Notes: generated from the sequence alone by a model not told the origin. Counted from the stretch's first letter, positions 9,582 to 19,475 are shown. The stretch: DNA of 36,585 nt from Mesostigma viride (GCA_009746045.1 RPFO01000900.1:1-36585), one strand, 5' to 3'. Numbers and translations: made by a program.

Positions 9582-10540
9582 CCCCCTTGCACAGCTCATG
9601 CGTGCTCAAAAGAAACATGACACTCCTTCCTCTCCCCCCTCAATAACTAGGTAGGATAGCCGGGTACAAAACACCCTGGCATACCCCCCTTACACGGCTA
9701 ACCATGGTGGGGATAAGGAGGTTCAAACTCAGTACCAGCAAGAAAGATGGGGAATCAGGCACCCCCCCTCAAGGAGAAGGTCCTTTCAGGTCAACGGCCA
9801 ACAAAGGACTAGCTCAACTATGACAAAAAACAATGGCCGGCAGGTCATAAAAAATCCGAACTGATTATCAACGAAATCTCGACAAAAGGCGCTCGGCTCA
9901 TACACCCCCTGGCTCTTGGCTCTAGGCTCCTTGGCTCGGCGGCTCCTGGCTCAGCGGCTCTTACGGGCTCTCCCGGCACTAGGCTCACGGCACGTGGCTC
10001 TCGGGCAGGCACTGGGCGCTCGACATAAAAAGTCGAGTATAAAAGTCTAGCGGATCAATGCCGCTTGCCATACAAGGCGATATCAGCTCGTAGACTCTGC
10101 GAAAATGGGCTCGAAGCCTCACGGCTCACTGTGCCAGCAGCGGAATCAGCATCCGGAACAAAAAATTTGCTGTCGTCGAAAAAATGAAAAAAGTTGGCTG
10201 TCCCCGCCCAGAACCAAACACGGACTTCAGGCACCCAGCGTCAACGCTTGCACACCATGCACACTGGCAGCTGCGGGTGTGCTCACGAATCTGTTTTACG
10301 CAAATATATGCAACACACCGAATCCAGGTCTGCTGGCAGCAACGCCAGCGGCACCAAGTGCTAGCTGCGCTGTCCTCGTAAATGGCTTGGCGGACTACAA
10401 CGGCCGTGGCCAGACTCGCGCAAAGGCGAAACTCCAACGAAAGTGCCGGCGATGCAAGCACACCTCGTCCTCGAGGTGGGAAGAAAATAATGCTCGCCAG
10501 GCAAAGGCTGAAAGACCATGAACCATCAGCTCCGATACCA
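9582..10540 (-). other. Interior of the LTR element, no coding capacity seen
   Basis: 959 bp of sequence unlike the viral genes. It contains CGGCTC/GGCTC-type short repeats at about 9890-9990. The longest open frame (10105-10521, plus strand) has no recognisable domain and an unnatural composition. Primer binding site at 10523-10540 and polypurine tract at about 9582-9588, both on the minus strand. Confidence 0.75.
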
Positions 10541-11065
10541 TGTTTAAAATATGTATAATGCGTTACTTGGTCAACATGATAATTGACGTAATTCATTAGA
10601 ATTAATTAACGCATATTGGCAGCACGGCTATGGCATTGCCCTTGCCATCGGGCAGCCATTAGCCTAAATTGCTACATCGTCACTTGCTAGCAAGGAAAAA
10701 AGGGAGAGTTCGTGGAGTTGCCAACCCTAAAATCATGCACGGTGGCATGGGGTCGGCACTACCCTTGGCGACAATCTAACGGCTGGCACAAATGACAGGT
10801 CAGCATCACTAGTGGTGTCGAATGCATGCATACGGTGCACATTCTAGAAAGTACTGCGCACAGGTGCAGGCGCATCATGACGTGGACATAGGTACGGCCA
10901 CTCTAATTATCGCCACACATATTGCACGCTCAGTGCCGGAATAGGACCATCGGCACTAAATATCTCACTCGCCACTATATAAAATGTGATGCGATAAGTT
11001 GGAATAGCACACGGCTAGACTACCTAGCATAAATACACGGCAAGAGGTGGGCATAACCTCAGACA
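10541..11065 (-). repeat. LTR (5' LTR in element orientation)
   Basis: Second copy of the 525-bp terminal repeat. A TATATAAAA stretch near 10976-10984 (plus strand) is the clearest TATA-like site within it. Confidence 0.9.
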
Positions 11066-11070
11066 TCAAG
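11066..11070. repeat. Target-site duplication, right copy (TCAAG)
   Basis: Matches 9052-9056. The host reading frame joins across a single copy of this pentamer. Confidence 0.9.
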
Positions 11071-12630
11071 TATGGCCCTTTTCTATCCACGCCCATCACG
11101 TTCTCCTCCATGAACTCCTTCGACAATCCGGGTCCGGGGTTGAAGTCCGGGTCCGGGCCTTGTGGAGCGCCCTCGTCTGCTTCAGAACTTCCGCTTTCGG
11201 AGAGTATGTCAACCTCGAGGGCTCGAGGTCGTTTGAGGAGATCGATCAGTTTTTGTTTCTGAACAAAGCGCTGGTACTCTGCCAACGTGTACCCCCCTCG
11301 CACAAGCCAGAATTGAACCTCTTCGAAAGTCCCTTTATGTCCTTTTCCTCGGCCAGCTCTCTGCACGTTTTCCTTTTATTCAAGGACACCGGGTGGGGGG
11401 GGGGGCCTTGCGCACGGCCATCCCGTCCGCTACCGGCGTCGCCACCTTGGCGCGGGGCTGCTCGCCTACCATACCGGCACCGGGTGTTATCCACGATCTA
11501 GGTATCAACGCCTGGTAATGGTCGCGATGGAAAAATATGTACACTGGCTCATTTTCCGACCTCCACGACCCGTGTTCCCTTTCCGCCCTCTCGACATCCT
11601 GCCTCCCCCCCCGGGCAGCAACATGTGCCTCAGCACGTATTTCCCGCCACGTGTGGGGGTCGCGGTAAAGGTGTGGATGTCCGTTTTGGCGTGATACGCG
11701 AATAGAGCCATCATGCTATCGTCTGCCCATTCGCCATCTTGCAACATGCTTGTCATCTCCTTACGCAACTGCGCGTCATTTTTACGATTAAAACGGTCGA
11801 CGTTCATAATCCCCAACTTCTCCCGGTTTTTTAGATAGTGCCGTAACTTACTCGACAGACCGCGTTTAAAACGCTCAGATTCCTGCTGAATGGCTTTCTG
11901 ATCGATACGGGTATTCGTTTGGAACGCCCTGCTGACAACAAACGAGTACCAAAAGCAATTGCCATCGCCTTCAACATTGCGTTTGAACGCGATATCGTAT
12001 TTGTTAGATTGAGGCTTGTCAAACACTACGCGTACGTCCACCTCGGGCATTATCTCGGGATAGTACACTATTGCGGTCGGCGAGGGCACCTTGGTCTTTA
12101 CGACAACGTCCTGTTCCTGGGGCAAATCTGCGGCGGGCGGGGGCGGGCGGGGAAACGGGGGCGGAGACGGAGCGATGTCCTCTGCTTGCACACTTTCGCC
12201 ATCGGAGAGGGCGAACGACATCATCGAGACGGCGTCGTCGTCCTCCTTCCTCGCCTTCTTGGCGCGAGGGGCTTGTGGAGGACCGCCCCTCTTCGCATTT
12301 TTCTTGGCGGGGATGCGCGCCATCCCGACCTGTTTCATCCACGCCCGCAGGTCCTTGAGAGTCGCTGGCGGCGACTGGTGCTTGTCGGCGTACCCGGTCC
12401 GTGTTGCGTACTCGGCGAGTCTGGCGGCCATCGCGGCGGGGTCTGCGGGCGCCCTTCGCTTGGGGATGCGCACTAGCGGGTGGTCCGCTCCGTATTCCGC
12501 TATCATCTTTTCTCGTTCGGGGATACACTCGTTGACGGCCCACCTGGTCTTCAGGGCACGGGGCTTGAGCTGGTCACACCGCTTCTTCGGGCGCGGCTTC
12601 TTCGCGCGTGGCGCCTTCGCGGGGGCCGCC

Positions 12631-12764
12631 GCCGGCACGGGCGCTCGAACCGGCACCACGACCGGCACCGGCGCTCGAACCGGCACCACCGCCGGCACGG
12701 GCGCTCGAACCGGCACCACCGCCGGCACGGGCGCTCGAACCGGCATCACCACCGGCACCGGCGC
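12631..12764 (-). repeat. 30-bp tandem repeat coding for PVRAPVPxVV units
   Basis: Four to five near-identical 30-bp units (GGCGCTCGAACCGGCACC core on the plus strand) lie in frame in the OTU gene and encode ten-residue Pro/Val/Ala/Arg repeats. Probably a length-variable linker. Confidence 0.8.
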
Positions 12765-13078
12765 TGCAGGCCCTCGTACCCCCCCGCCGCTTCTGTTTCG
12801 ACAGGGGTTAATGGGTAGGCTAGGACGGCCTCCGCGCGCGCCGGCCCTGGGGCCCTCGACCGTGCGGGTGCCCCTCCCTGAGCGAGTCTTCGCTTTGGCG
12901 GCTTTACCTTTCCGTCCCTCTCCGCCATCTTCATGGTGTAATGTTTGCACTGGTTGGCTTTCCACCTCTTCTTCAGCGTCGCCAGCGAAAGGTGCTGGCA
13001 ATCCATATATGCTTTACTGTACGCTAGATAAAATTAGCCCGCCCGTATTTTTTATGCACTTCATTATCGCACCTCTTT

Positions 13079-13851
13079 TTACATCGCCCCCCAGATAATG
13101 TTGGGCCTCGTGTCGGGGTTCTCGCCCTTCCACCGGCTGTACATGGAATCCCGCACACCCTTACACTGGCCCAGGCCCCATCGGCGCATCAGCTCACGGG
13201 GTGGCGGGTACTTCTCTCCCAGTTCCCTGCACGACTGTCCCCGTCGTTTATCGGGTAGCTGATGCAGAAACATGTGGGGGATCGTCCGACTGCCGGGGTT
13301 TCTGGCACGGTACTTATCCACCATGGAAGAACGCACACGTTTACACTGTCCGTTGCTCCATCGGCGCCTCAGGGCGTTGCTGGGGGGTACGTCCTCGCCA
13401 GTTGAATGCACGTCTTGCGCTTGGCCGGGCGCTTCTTCCTGGGTTTCCTCGGCAGAGACGTTTTGAGACACTGCTTCTTGTCACGACGCCTCTTCAGTGC
13501 CGCCCAGCTTGTAGGACACTTTGGTGGGACGCGTTTCATGCCTTTTGTGGCCATCCACTCCCTCAGGTGCTTCATTTGAAGCCCATCGCGCATGGCAGGC
13601 CTAGGTTTCCACCCCGCCCTGTTCGCAAAGGCCAATATCCTCGCGATGCGCTCGTCGGGTCTTAGGCGCCGGCGGGAAGGGGCAACACGCACGGGCGCGG
13701 CTGGGGTCACGGGGATGGCCCTGGCCATGGGGATGGGAATGGCCATGGGGTAGTCATCGGGGGGGACGGCATCGGGGACTATCCTTCGGACTCCACTTCT
13801 CGTAACCCGGTCGCTGACCACCACCACCGGTGTCTGCTTTACTCGCACCAT
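13079..13851 (-). CDS. Cys-module protein related to the N-terminal half of the OTU protein
   Basis: About 258 residues if read through one lost base in the G6 run near 13382. It starts at 13851 (MVRVKQTPVVVV), 20 bases from a motif shared with another gene; the frame is open further up to 13983 and a longer N-terminus cannot be excluded. Order: basic/Pro linker, block MKHLREWMATKGMKRVP (homologous to LKDLRAWMKQVGMARIP in the OTU protein), then three Cys modules: KCPTSWAALKRRRDKKQC, TCIQLARTYPP..ALRRRWSNGQC and SCRELGEKYPPPRELMRRWGLGQC. Each module is Cys, a short helix with L-x2-R-W, then Cys. There is no protease domain. It may bind the same partner as the OTU protein; that is inference. 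Confidence 0.7.
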
Positions 13852-13871
13852 TTTGCTGCCTGTATGTATCG

Positions 13872-13897
13872 TACCTAAGCGCGCAGATTTTTTTTTT
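13872..13897 (-). promoter_or_regulatory. Shared promoter motif TGCGCGCTTAGGTA
   Basis: On the minus strand an A-run is followed by TGCGCGCTTAGGTA, about 20 bases before ATG 13851. The same 14 bases occur 10 bases upstream of the gene starting at 25781. Confidence 0.55.
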
Positions 13898-14182
13898 GAC
13901 TTCGTGTCCTTTGGGGCCCTCCATGAAGTGTGCTCACCGCCACCCTCCAATTCTCTTATGAACGCGTCAGTGTCCGCGATCATCTTATTAAACCTGCATC
14001 TTCAGCTGCCTGTTTTTTACCTGCTTTCAACAGCCTCGACCTTGTGGAGTGATACATTCTTTTGTTTAGTATTACACAGGAGAATTAATCACGCGCATGT
14101 GCGTCACTTGGGTTGCAATAATGCTCCTTCTTCCGTCGCTCTCGCACGCTGTCTAAATCCACATGTCCTCTCCGACGGGGCA
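13898..14182. other. Intergenic stretch, no gene seen
   Basis: Between the Cys-module gene start and the end of the next gene. The frame of the Cys-module protein stays open through the first part, but no other coding signal, RNA fold or repeat is apparent. Confidence 0.4.
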
Positions 14183-15405
14183 TTATTTGGCACACATGCC
14201 AACCCTCCTGCTGACCCCCGTGACCCACACTGTGCGGCGGCCGCTGGGGTCGTCGGCCATGCGCACGTTGCCCGTGATCTGCCCGCCGTACGGCCCCAGG
14301 AGGTCCGCTACGAGCCCGGACGTCACGCGCTTGGTGAACGTGGACTTGTGTCCCAGGAAATCTACAAAGAACATCCTGCGAAACTCGGACAGGGGGACGA
14401 AACCTTCCGGCTTCAGCACGACCAGGTCGCTGTGGGTGAGGAACAGCCGCATCATGCTGGCCAGGTTGCTAATGTCCAGCGCTGGTTCTCCGTCGTTGTC
14501 GTGGCGGTCCGCGTCCGCCCCGATGTCGCTCTCTTCCTCCTGGGCCGATCTCCATCCGAGCCTGGCCGTGAGCGCGTCGGCGTGAGGGTCGTCTTTGGGC
14601 CTCCACTTGTGGGAGGACCCTTGCGCCTTGCTGAAGGAGCCCGTTATCTTTTCCCTGATCTCCCTTATCCACGTGTTCATCCACACGGGCGCCGCCCCGC
14701 CCTCCTTGAGGATGTGCGAGCGGACTTGGCGGAGTCCCTTGAGATCGCCAACTCGATTTCGGGGAACCCGTGACACTCCTCGAGGAACGCGTCCTCCGCG
14801 TCGGTGATATCCGTGAAGAGGCCGTGTTCGGCGGCGTACTTGACCATCCATTGTCGCATGTCCTTCTTGCTGTTCGCCGCATCCCTCCCGGCAAAGTACT
14901 TGTCCCCGTCGAACCAGACGGGAAAGGGCGGGAGCTCGCGACCGGGTCTGGGCAGGGGCGACACGATGGCCACGTTTTGCAGCCAGTGCCAGTTGTTCGG
15001 GGCCTCCGTGACGTACGCCGGGGCTGACACGCGCGCGAGGATGCCCCCCTTGGCGGACAGGATCGACACCCACATGCGCGCCTCTTCGGTCTTTCCGCCG
15101 GCGTCCACCGCGGCCAGCACGTCCATGTCGTAAGGGGGGTGTCCCTTCATATCCAGGAACGAGTCGAAGGCGGGCGACAGTCCGGTCTTTACGAACGGCC
15201 AGTCCACCATGTGGGAGGAGGGGGCCAGACAGGTCCCCACGAACTCGCACACGAGCCTCGCCAGCGTCTTGCGGTCGACGTCCAGTTTGGGTTGCGGAAG
15301 TGCCGCGACCTCGCACCATCCCGCACCAGGTGCACCACTCAGGGTCGGTCGCCGCGGCTCCGTGTCCATTTCGTCCTTTATGACGATGGGCGAACGGGAG
15401 GACAT
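14183..15405 (-). CDS. Unknown protein of about 408 aa, one frameshift
   Basis: Starts at 15405 (MSSRSPIVIKDEMDTEP) and changes frame once between about 14700 and 14760 by the loss of one base. The N-terminal half contains MVDWPFVKTGLSPAFDSFLD, WVSILSAKGGILARVSAPAYV and WFDGDKYFAGRDAANSKKD. The C-terminal half has LKPEGFVPLSEFRRMFFVD, KSTFTKRVTSGLVADLLGPYG and RRTVWVTGVSRR, which looks like a winged-helix-type DNA-binding end. I do not recognise the family. Composition is normal for the window and there are no membrane segments. A replication or transcription role is possible but unsupported. Confidence 0.6.
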
Positions 15406-15494
15406 GGTATGCTCGTGATATTGGGTGAGAAATGATTATGGCCCGTTTATACGCACCCCGACTATATGCAGGTCGTACTGGTGGTGGCTGAGGT

Positions 15495-16012
15495 CTACCT
15501 GGGGGCGGGGAATCCTTCGCGGAGGAGCATCCGCTTGTGTTTATCGTTGTATTTCTTCCTCATCTCGAAATCGTTGTGCAAGAACCACGACTCGATCTGG
15601 TGCTCCAAGTCCGGCCGCTGTTGTAGCAGTCGGTCTCTGTTCGCCTGGTTCCGTCGTCTTTCTTCGCCCGCCCTTTCTTCGTCGGCAGTGATGAGACGTT
15701 TCAGCTCTGGCGCTTGACGGGCCAGCTCACGAGCGTCGTTGTCGTTCCATGCGGAGGTATTGGATCCGCTGTTGATCTGTTCCGTGACGCGTTCGGCCGC
15801 CATCATCTCTTCGTACCTGTCATCATCGTGCCATCGGGGGGGAAATGGATGGGAGGATCTTCTTCTCGGATCGCGCGCATGGGGTGCCTCTTTGCGTGTA
15901 CCGCGCGGGCATGCACGCCACACAGAGAGCCGAACAAGGGCTTAAATCGGCACCGAGGGCCGCGTGTCGTCCTGGCCGTGCACCTGCCTGATCGTTTCTT
16001 CATAACGGGCAC
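15495..16012 (-). CDS. Cys/His-finger protein, one frameshift
   Basis: About 172 residues. It starts at 16012 with MPVMKKRSGRCTARTTRGPRC and continues to LCGVHARAV, giving the C-x3-T-x2-G-x2-C...C-x2-H finger shared by four other genes in the window. A one-base loss in the G-run near 15836 moves it into the frame of the second half, which is charged and helical (ARELARQAPELKRLITADEERAGEERRR) and ends at 15495. The second half differs from those of the other finger proteins, so only the finger is shared. Function unknown. Confidence 0.65.
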
Positions 16013-16018
16013 ATATAT

Positions 16019-16034
16019 GCACGCATTTTTATTT
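16019..16034 (-). promoter_or_regulatory. Upstream AT-run/ATGCGTGCA motif
   Basis: On the minus strand AAAAATGCGTGCA lies just before the start at 16012, between this gene and the tRNA. It resembles the motif upstream of the 1855, 2879 and 3842 starts. Confidence 0.4.
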
Positions 16035-16040
16035 GTAATT

Positions 16041-16113
16041 GTGCTGGGCGGGTCTCGATCCCGCGACCTTCAACTCATAAGGTTGACGCCCTGACCAACT
16101 GGGCTACCAGCAC
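16041..16113 (-). tRNA. tRNA-Ile (anticodon UAU)
   Basis: A complete 73-nt cloverleaf on the minus strand without intron or encoded CCA. The acceptor stem GTGCTGG/CCAGCAC pairs at all 7 positions. D stem GCCC/GGGC, anticodon stem TCAAC/GTTGA with loop CTTATGA (anticodon TAT, reads AUA), and T stem GCGGG/CCCGC. The T loop reads ATCGAGA, so the usual first T is an A. Lone tRNA genes are common in large DNA viruses. Confidence 0.93.
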
Positions 16114-16256
16114 GATGGTTTATTATTATAAATCATAATCATTACACGATAAGCGCGACGGACAATTCATTCAGCCACACATGCAAACATACCAACAAGT
16201 GCATTGTGTTAAGGGGTGAGTGCTACATAGAAACCTACATCACACTATCCAACACT

Positions 16257-18645
16257 CTAGTTGAGCGACTCCGACACCACGTCCAGCGTGGTCGTGCCGA
16301 TGGCGCCCATGCTGTTGCTGGAGGTGATCGTGTTCGGGGCCGGCTTCATGAGGGCGCGGCTGTGAGAGCCAGACCCTCGCACCTTGACGAGCTGCATGCT
16401 CTCGTCGCTGCCGATGCGGAATCCGTACGTGACGACCTGATCCGCGGCGTACATCTCCTTCCAACCGTACAGCTGGGTGTTAGCGGCGGTGATGGCGGCG
16501 GCGTTCACGCGGACATCGTCGTACCAGATGGCATACCCGGCCTGGTTCTTGCCCGGTCCCAGGGTCAGCGTGGGGGAGGCGCCGACGTCCACGGAGGTGG
16601 CAATGACGGCGACCGAGGCGCCGTTCAAGTACACCATGGTCGAAGTGCCGTCACGGACCAGAGCCAGCGTGAAGGACTCTGTGCTCAGAATGCTATAGGT
16701 GCTCTCAGCGCTCGCGGTGCCGTCAGACACGGTGACGTGACCGGCGTTGGTGACCGTGACGGTGGTGGTGGCGCCGGCACCCGCGTACGACAGCAGAACG
16801 AGACCGTTGGCGACGGAGCTGGAAAGGTCGGCCTTGGGAGTGATCTTGGTGATGATGCTGAAGGTGCCGGTGGGCATCGACGACGCGCACGACCCGCTCT
16901 GGCTTCCGGAATCGTTGACCTTCAGCACACCATTGGAGACGGCCGCGCCACCGTTGAGGGTCACTACCTTGGCACCCACCTCGGACGTGGTGCCGGAGGT
17001 GAACTCCCAGCGCGTGTCATCGGCACCGGAAGCGAGGGTCGACAGCAGGACGTTGGTGCCGGGGGCGTACCGGTCGGCCTGGGCGATGGTGCGGGAGAAC
17101 AGCAGCTGCCCGCCCTCGAAATGCCAGTACGAACCGGTGTTGTCGCCCTTGTCCTGGGATGCCTCGCCCGCACCCATGTGCCAGGTCATGGCACGGGAGC
17201 CGTAGCTCGCGTTGCCGGCCATGAAGACACCGCCGGCGTCGGACTTGGTGTTGTCGGTGGCCCCGTTTCCGAGTGTCAGGGTCTTGTCCTCAATGCGGAG
17301 GTTGGTCTCGGTGGTGGTGACGCTGTTGAGTGGGCCATCTACCTGCAGCTCGCCGGTGATCTTGATGATGCCGGACGTGGAGGTCAGCTGCAGGTCGCCG
17401 GCCGAGGTGGTGATCTTGCCACTGCCACCGGCGGTGGAGGTGAGCACGAGGTCCTTCTTGAGGTCGACGGAGACGGCGGCGTCCAGGGAGATGACATTGT
17501 TGGCGGTGGAGAGGGCGCTGTCGGTGAAGGTGACATCCTCGACGGACACGGTGCCGGCCGCGGACGTGATTGAGAGGCTGTTGGCGCTGGTGCTGACGGT
17601 GTTGTCGGTGACCTTGACGTTCTCGAGGATGACGGACTTGGTGGCGCCGGCCGTGATGGAGATGTCAACATCGGTGGACGGGGCGAGGGCCGCGTCGGTG
17701 AACACGACATCCTCGACCTGCACGGTGCCGGCGGCGGACGCCAGAGTGAGGGCACCGGAAGAGGTGCTGACGGCATTGTCGGCGACGGTCACGTTCTCGA
17801 GGACGACGGAAGAGCCGGTGCCGGCAGTGATAGACAGGTCACCACTGGCGACGGTCAGGGCCGCGTCAGTGAACACGACATCCTCGACCTGCACGGTGCC
17901 AGCGGCGGACGTGAGGGAGAGGCCATTGGCGGACGTGCTGACGGTGTTGTCAGTGACGGTCACGTTCTCGAGGACCACGGAGGAGGTGGCACCGGCGGTG
18001 ATCGAGATGTTGGCATCCGAGGAGGCGGTGAGGGCGGAGTCGGTGAAGATGACGTTCTCCACCTGCACGGTGCCGGCGGCGGACGCCAGCGTAAGGGCGC
18101 CGGCGGAGGTGTCGACCGCTCCATCAGTGAACGTGACGTTCTCGACCTGCACAGTCCCCGACTGGGCGGCGAGGGTGAGGGTGCCGGACGACGTGCTGAC
18201 GGCGTTGTCGGTGACGGTGACGCCCTCCACGACGACGGAGGAGGTGGCACCCGCGGAGAGCACGAGGTTGGTGTTGCTGCGGCGCCATCTGGTTGTTGGT
18301 GAACACCACATCCTCGACGCGCACGCTCTGGGCCGCGGCGAGGGACAGCACGTTGTTGGCGGTGGAGATGTCGCTTCCGTCAATCTGCACTGCCTCAATC
18401 TGGGCTGCCCCGGAGAAGTCCAGCGCGCCGACCGTCAGGGTCCCGGAGATGTTGGTGTTGCCGAGGACGGTGACGAGCTTGGAGACACTGGATCCCTGTC
18501 CGGCATTGGGCTTGATGACGATCTTGTCCTGCGCCTGGATGGTGAGGTCCTTGACACTCGCGCCGGTCGCGGTGTCTCCCAGGATCTCGTTCGCGAGCAC
18601 ACGGCGCAACTTCGAGGCTCCGAGGTTTTCGCAGAGGGTGGCCAT
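16257..18645 (-). CDS. Fibre-like protein 2: beta repeats and LamG-like C-terminus, one frameshift
   Basis: About 795 residues and a paralogue of the fibre at 3901-6601 in opposite orientation. N-terminus VKDLTIQAQDKIVIKPNAG matches fibre 1. The shaft consists of alternating units of about 23-35 residues built on SVVLENVTVTDNTVSTSAN and GTVQVEDVVFTDAAL, which are more regular than in fibre 1. The end repeats GSRAMTWHMGAGEASQDKGD, GSYWHFEGGQLLFSRT, a LamG-like fold with FTLALVRDGTSTMVYLNGA, and the NSMGAIG tip. The frame changes near 18280 (net loss of two bases or gain of one). Its CDS faces away from the nearby tRNA. A surface adhesin is the likely role, inferred from architecture. Confidence 0.78.
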
Positions 18646-18681
18646 GGAGAACGTGTATAGTATAGTTTTAGCTTTTTTTTT

Positions 18682-19188
18682 TCAACCGAAGCGAAAAATC
18701 GGATCACCTGCGTCTGGAGGCGAGCTCCAGCAAGATGGCAAACGTGTCCCCCCGAGGTCCAGAAGCTCCCTCGTGGGCGACGGTATCGCGTAGATCTCCA
18801 CGGTGACGGTGGGCACGCTTACGAGGTGTGGCGTGAAGGCGGCGGAGTCGTCCATGGGCGATTGTGGCTGGTAGATCTCCACGCCGTTTGGGACGACGAA
18901 GAAGTGTGCCTTGCCGCCGAAGTAGTGCTTCTTGTTGGCCATCGCGGTGGGGATGGCGGTCTGCACTTTCTCCACCTCGCGGTCTCCCAGTTTGAGTCTG
19001 ACCGCGCTCGTCGTCGTGGCGGTGGCGGGGATCTGGGCGTACACGACCCTGCATGTCTCCACGTTCAGCACCGGCGCCGGCAGCGTGAACGTGGTCTCCC
19101 CCGGCCTGTTGGTGCCGGTGATGAGAACGCGGTGGGTCATCTGGCCGGGCGCGAGCGAAAGGGGATTGGTCGCTTGAAGGTTGGACAT
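18682..19188 (-). CDS. Unknown beta-rich protein, about 160 aa
   Basis: Starts at 19188 (MSNLQATNPLSLAPGQMTHRV). The sequence is beta-rich without signal peptide or membrane segment: ETTFTLPAPVLNVETCRVVYAQIP, GKAHFFVVPNGVEIYQP, VPTVTVEIYAIP. The last 25 residues in this frame look unnatural. A single lost base in the C6 run near 18750 would end the protein as DTFAILLELASRRR at 18704 instead. It lies 37 bases from the fibre 2 start and runs in the same direction, so it may be a structural partner or a fibre-base protein. Family not recognised. Confidence 0.6.
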   Translation of the reverse strand: MSNLQATNPLSLAPGQMTHRVLITGTNRPGETTFTLPAPVLNVETCRVVYAQIPATATTTSAVRLKLGDREVEKVQTAIPTAMANKKHYFGGKAHFFVVPNGVEIYQPQSPMDDSAAFTPHLVSVPTVTVEIYAIPSPTRELLDLGGTRLPSCWSSPPDAGDPIFRFG

Positions 19189-19210
19189 ATCTACTACCAG
19201 TACGGAGAGG

Positions 19211-19474
19211 TTAATTTAACACGAGCCGGGAGCAGACCTCGGTCGTGAACCAGTCCGAAAAAGAGATGTGGTCCGTCGGGGGGCACTCGAGTTTGTCCAG
19301 CTCGCCCACCGCCTTGTCGACCGCCTCCCTCACGACAGACCCCGGTAGATGCGTGATACGGTGGATGAACTTGTTGACCTCCTCTCGCTGGCTGTCCGTG
19401 ATCTCTCCGCATATCATGGAGTCGGCCATCATCCCCTTGATAAAAACGTACACCAATTCTCGAATCATCTTCAT
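19211..19474 (-). CDS. Small helical protein, 87 aa
   Basis: Start MKMIRELVYVFIKGMMADSM, then a charged helix (EEVNKFIHRITHLPGSVVREAVDKAVGELDKLECPPTD) and an ending FSDWFTTEVCSRLVLN. No recognised domain. Its ATG is only one base from the ATG of the divergent gene at 19476, so each promoter must lie within the other gene or be initiator-like. Confidence 0.55.
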   Translation of the reverse strand: MKMIRELVYVFIKGMMADSMICGEITDSQREEVNKFIHRITHLPGSVVREAVDKAVGELDKLECPPTDHISFSDWFTTEVCSRLVLN

Positions 19475-19475
19475 A

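Larger units (their letters stand above)
9057..11065 (-). mobile_element. Non-autonomous LTR retroelement (TRIM-like)
   Basis: Two direct repeats of 525 bp (9057-9581 and 10541-11065), each beginning TG and ending CA, flank a 959-bp interior. The 5-bp target duplication TCAAG lies on both sides. On the minus strand the base after the 5' LTR starts TGGTATCGGAGC, one mismatch from the initiator-tRNA-Met primer binding site TGGTATCAGAGC, and a purine tract AAGGGGG ends directly before the 3' LTR. No gag, protease, reverse transcriptase or integrase is seen in the interior, so it must be mobilised in trans. By eye the two LTRs are identical, indicating a very recent insertion. Confidence 0.9.
8666..13006 (-). 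pseudogene. OTU-type cysteine protease with Cys modules, split by an LTR retroelement
   Basis: One gene read in pieces. From 13006: Cys module 1 (MDCQHLSLATLKKRWKANQC), a Pro/Val-rich stretch encoded by 30-bp repeats, Cys module 2 (KKRCDQLKPRALKTRWAVNEC), a helical block ATLKDLRAWMKQVGMARIP, then an OTU domain with the nucleophile in EGDGNCFWYS (codon near 11955) and the His in FFHRDHYQALIP (near 11530). Then Cys module 3 (TCRELAEEKDIKGLSKRFN), an acidic linker, the retroelement, and the C-terminal 130 residues at 8666-9056. Four one-base losses in G-runs (near 12780, 11610, 11400, 11292) explain all frame changes. Without the element, and with these corrected, the frame is continuous and about 776 residues long. 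OTU proteases remove ubiquitin; a role against host ubiquitin signalling is inference. Confidence 0.75.

Noticed and set aside
10105-10521. 138-codon open frame inside the retroelement
   Set aside because: No gag, pol or other domain is recognisable, the composition is unnatural, and it runs against the element's inferred direction, which is set by the primer binding site.
10126-10596. Open frame that shares its first 19 residues with the 8666-9112 frame
   Set aside because: The shared start is LTR sequence, present twice because the LTR is duplicated. It is not a conserved protein N-terminus.
12091-13098. 335-codon plus-strand frame opposite the OTU gene
   Set aside because: Its TGTGARTGT repeats are the antisense of the 30-bp Pro/Val repeat, and the minus strand has a clear protease domain.
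16206-17573. 455-codon plus-strand frame covering the fibre 2 end
   Set aside because: Gly/Val/His-rich shadow frame without domains; the minus strand carries the conserved LamG-like end.
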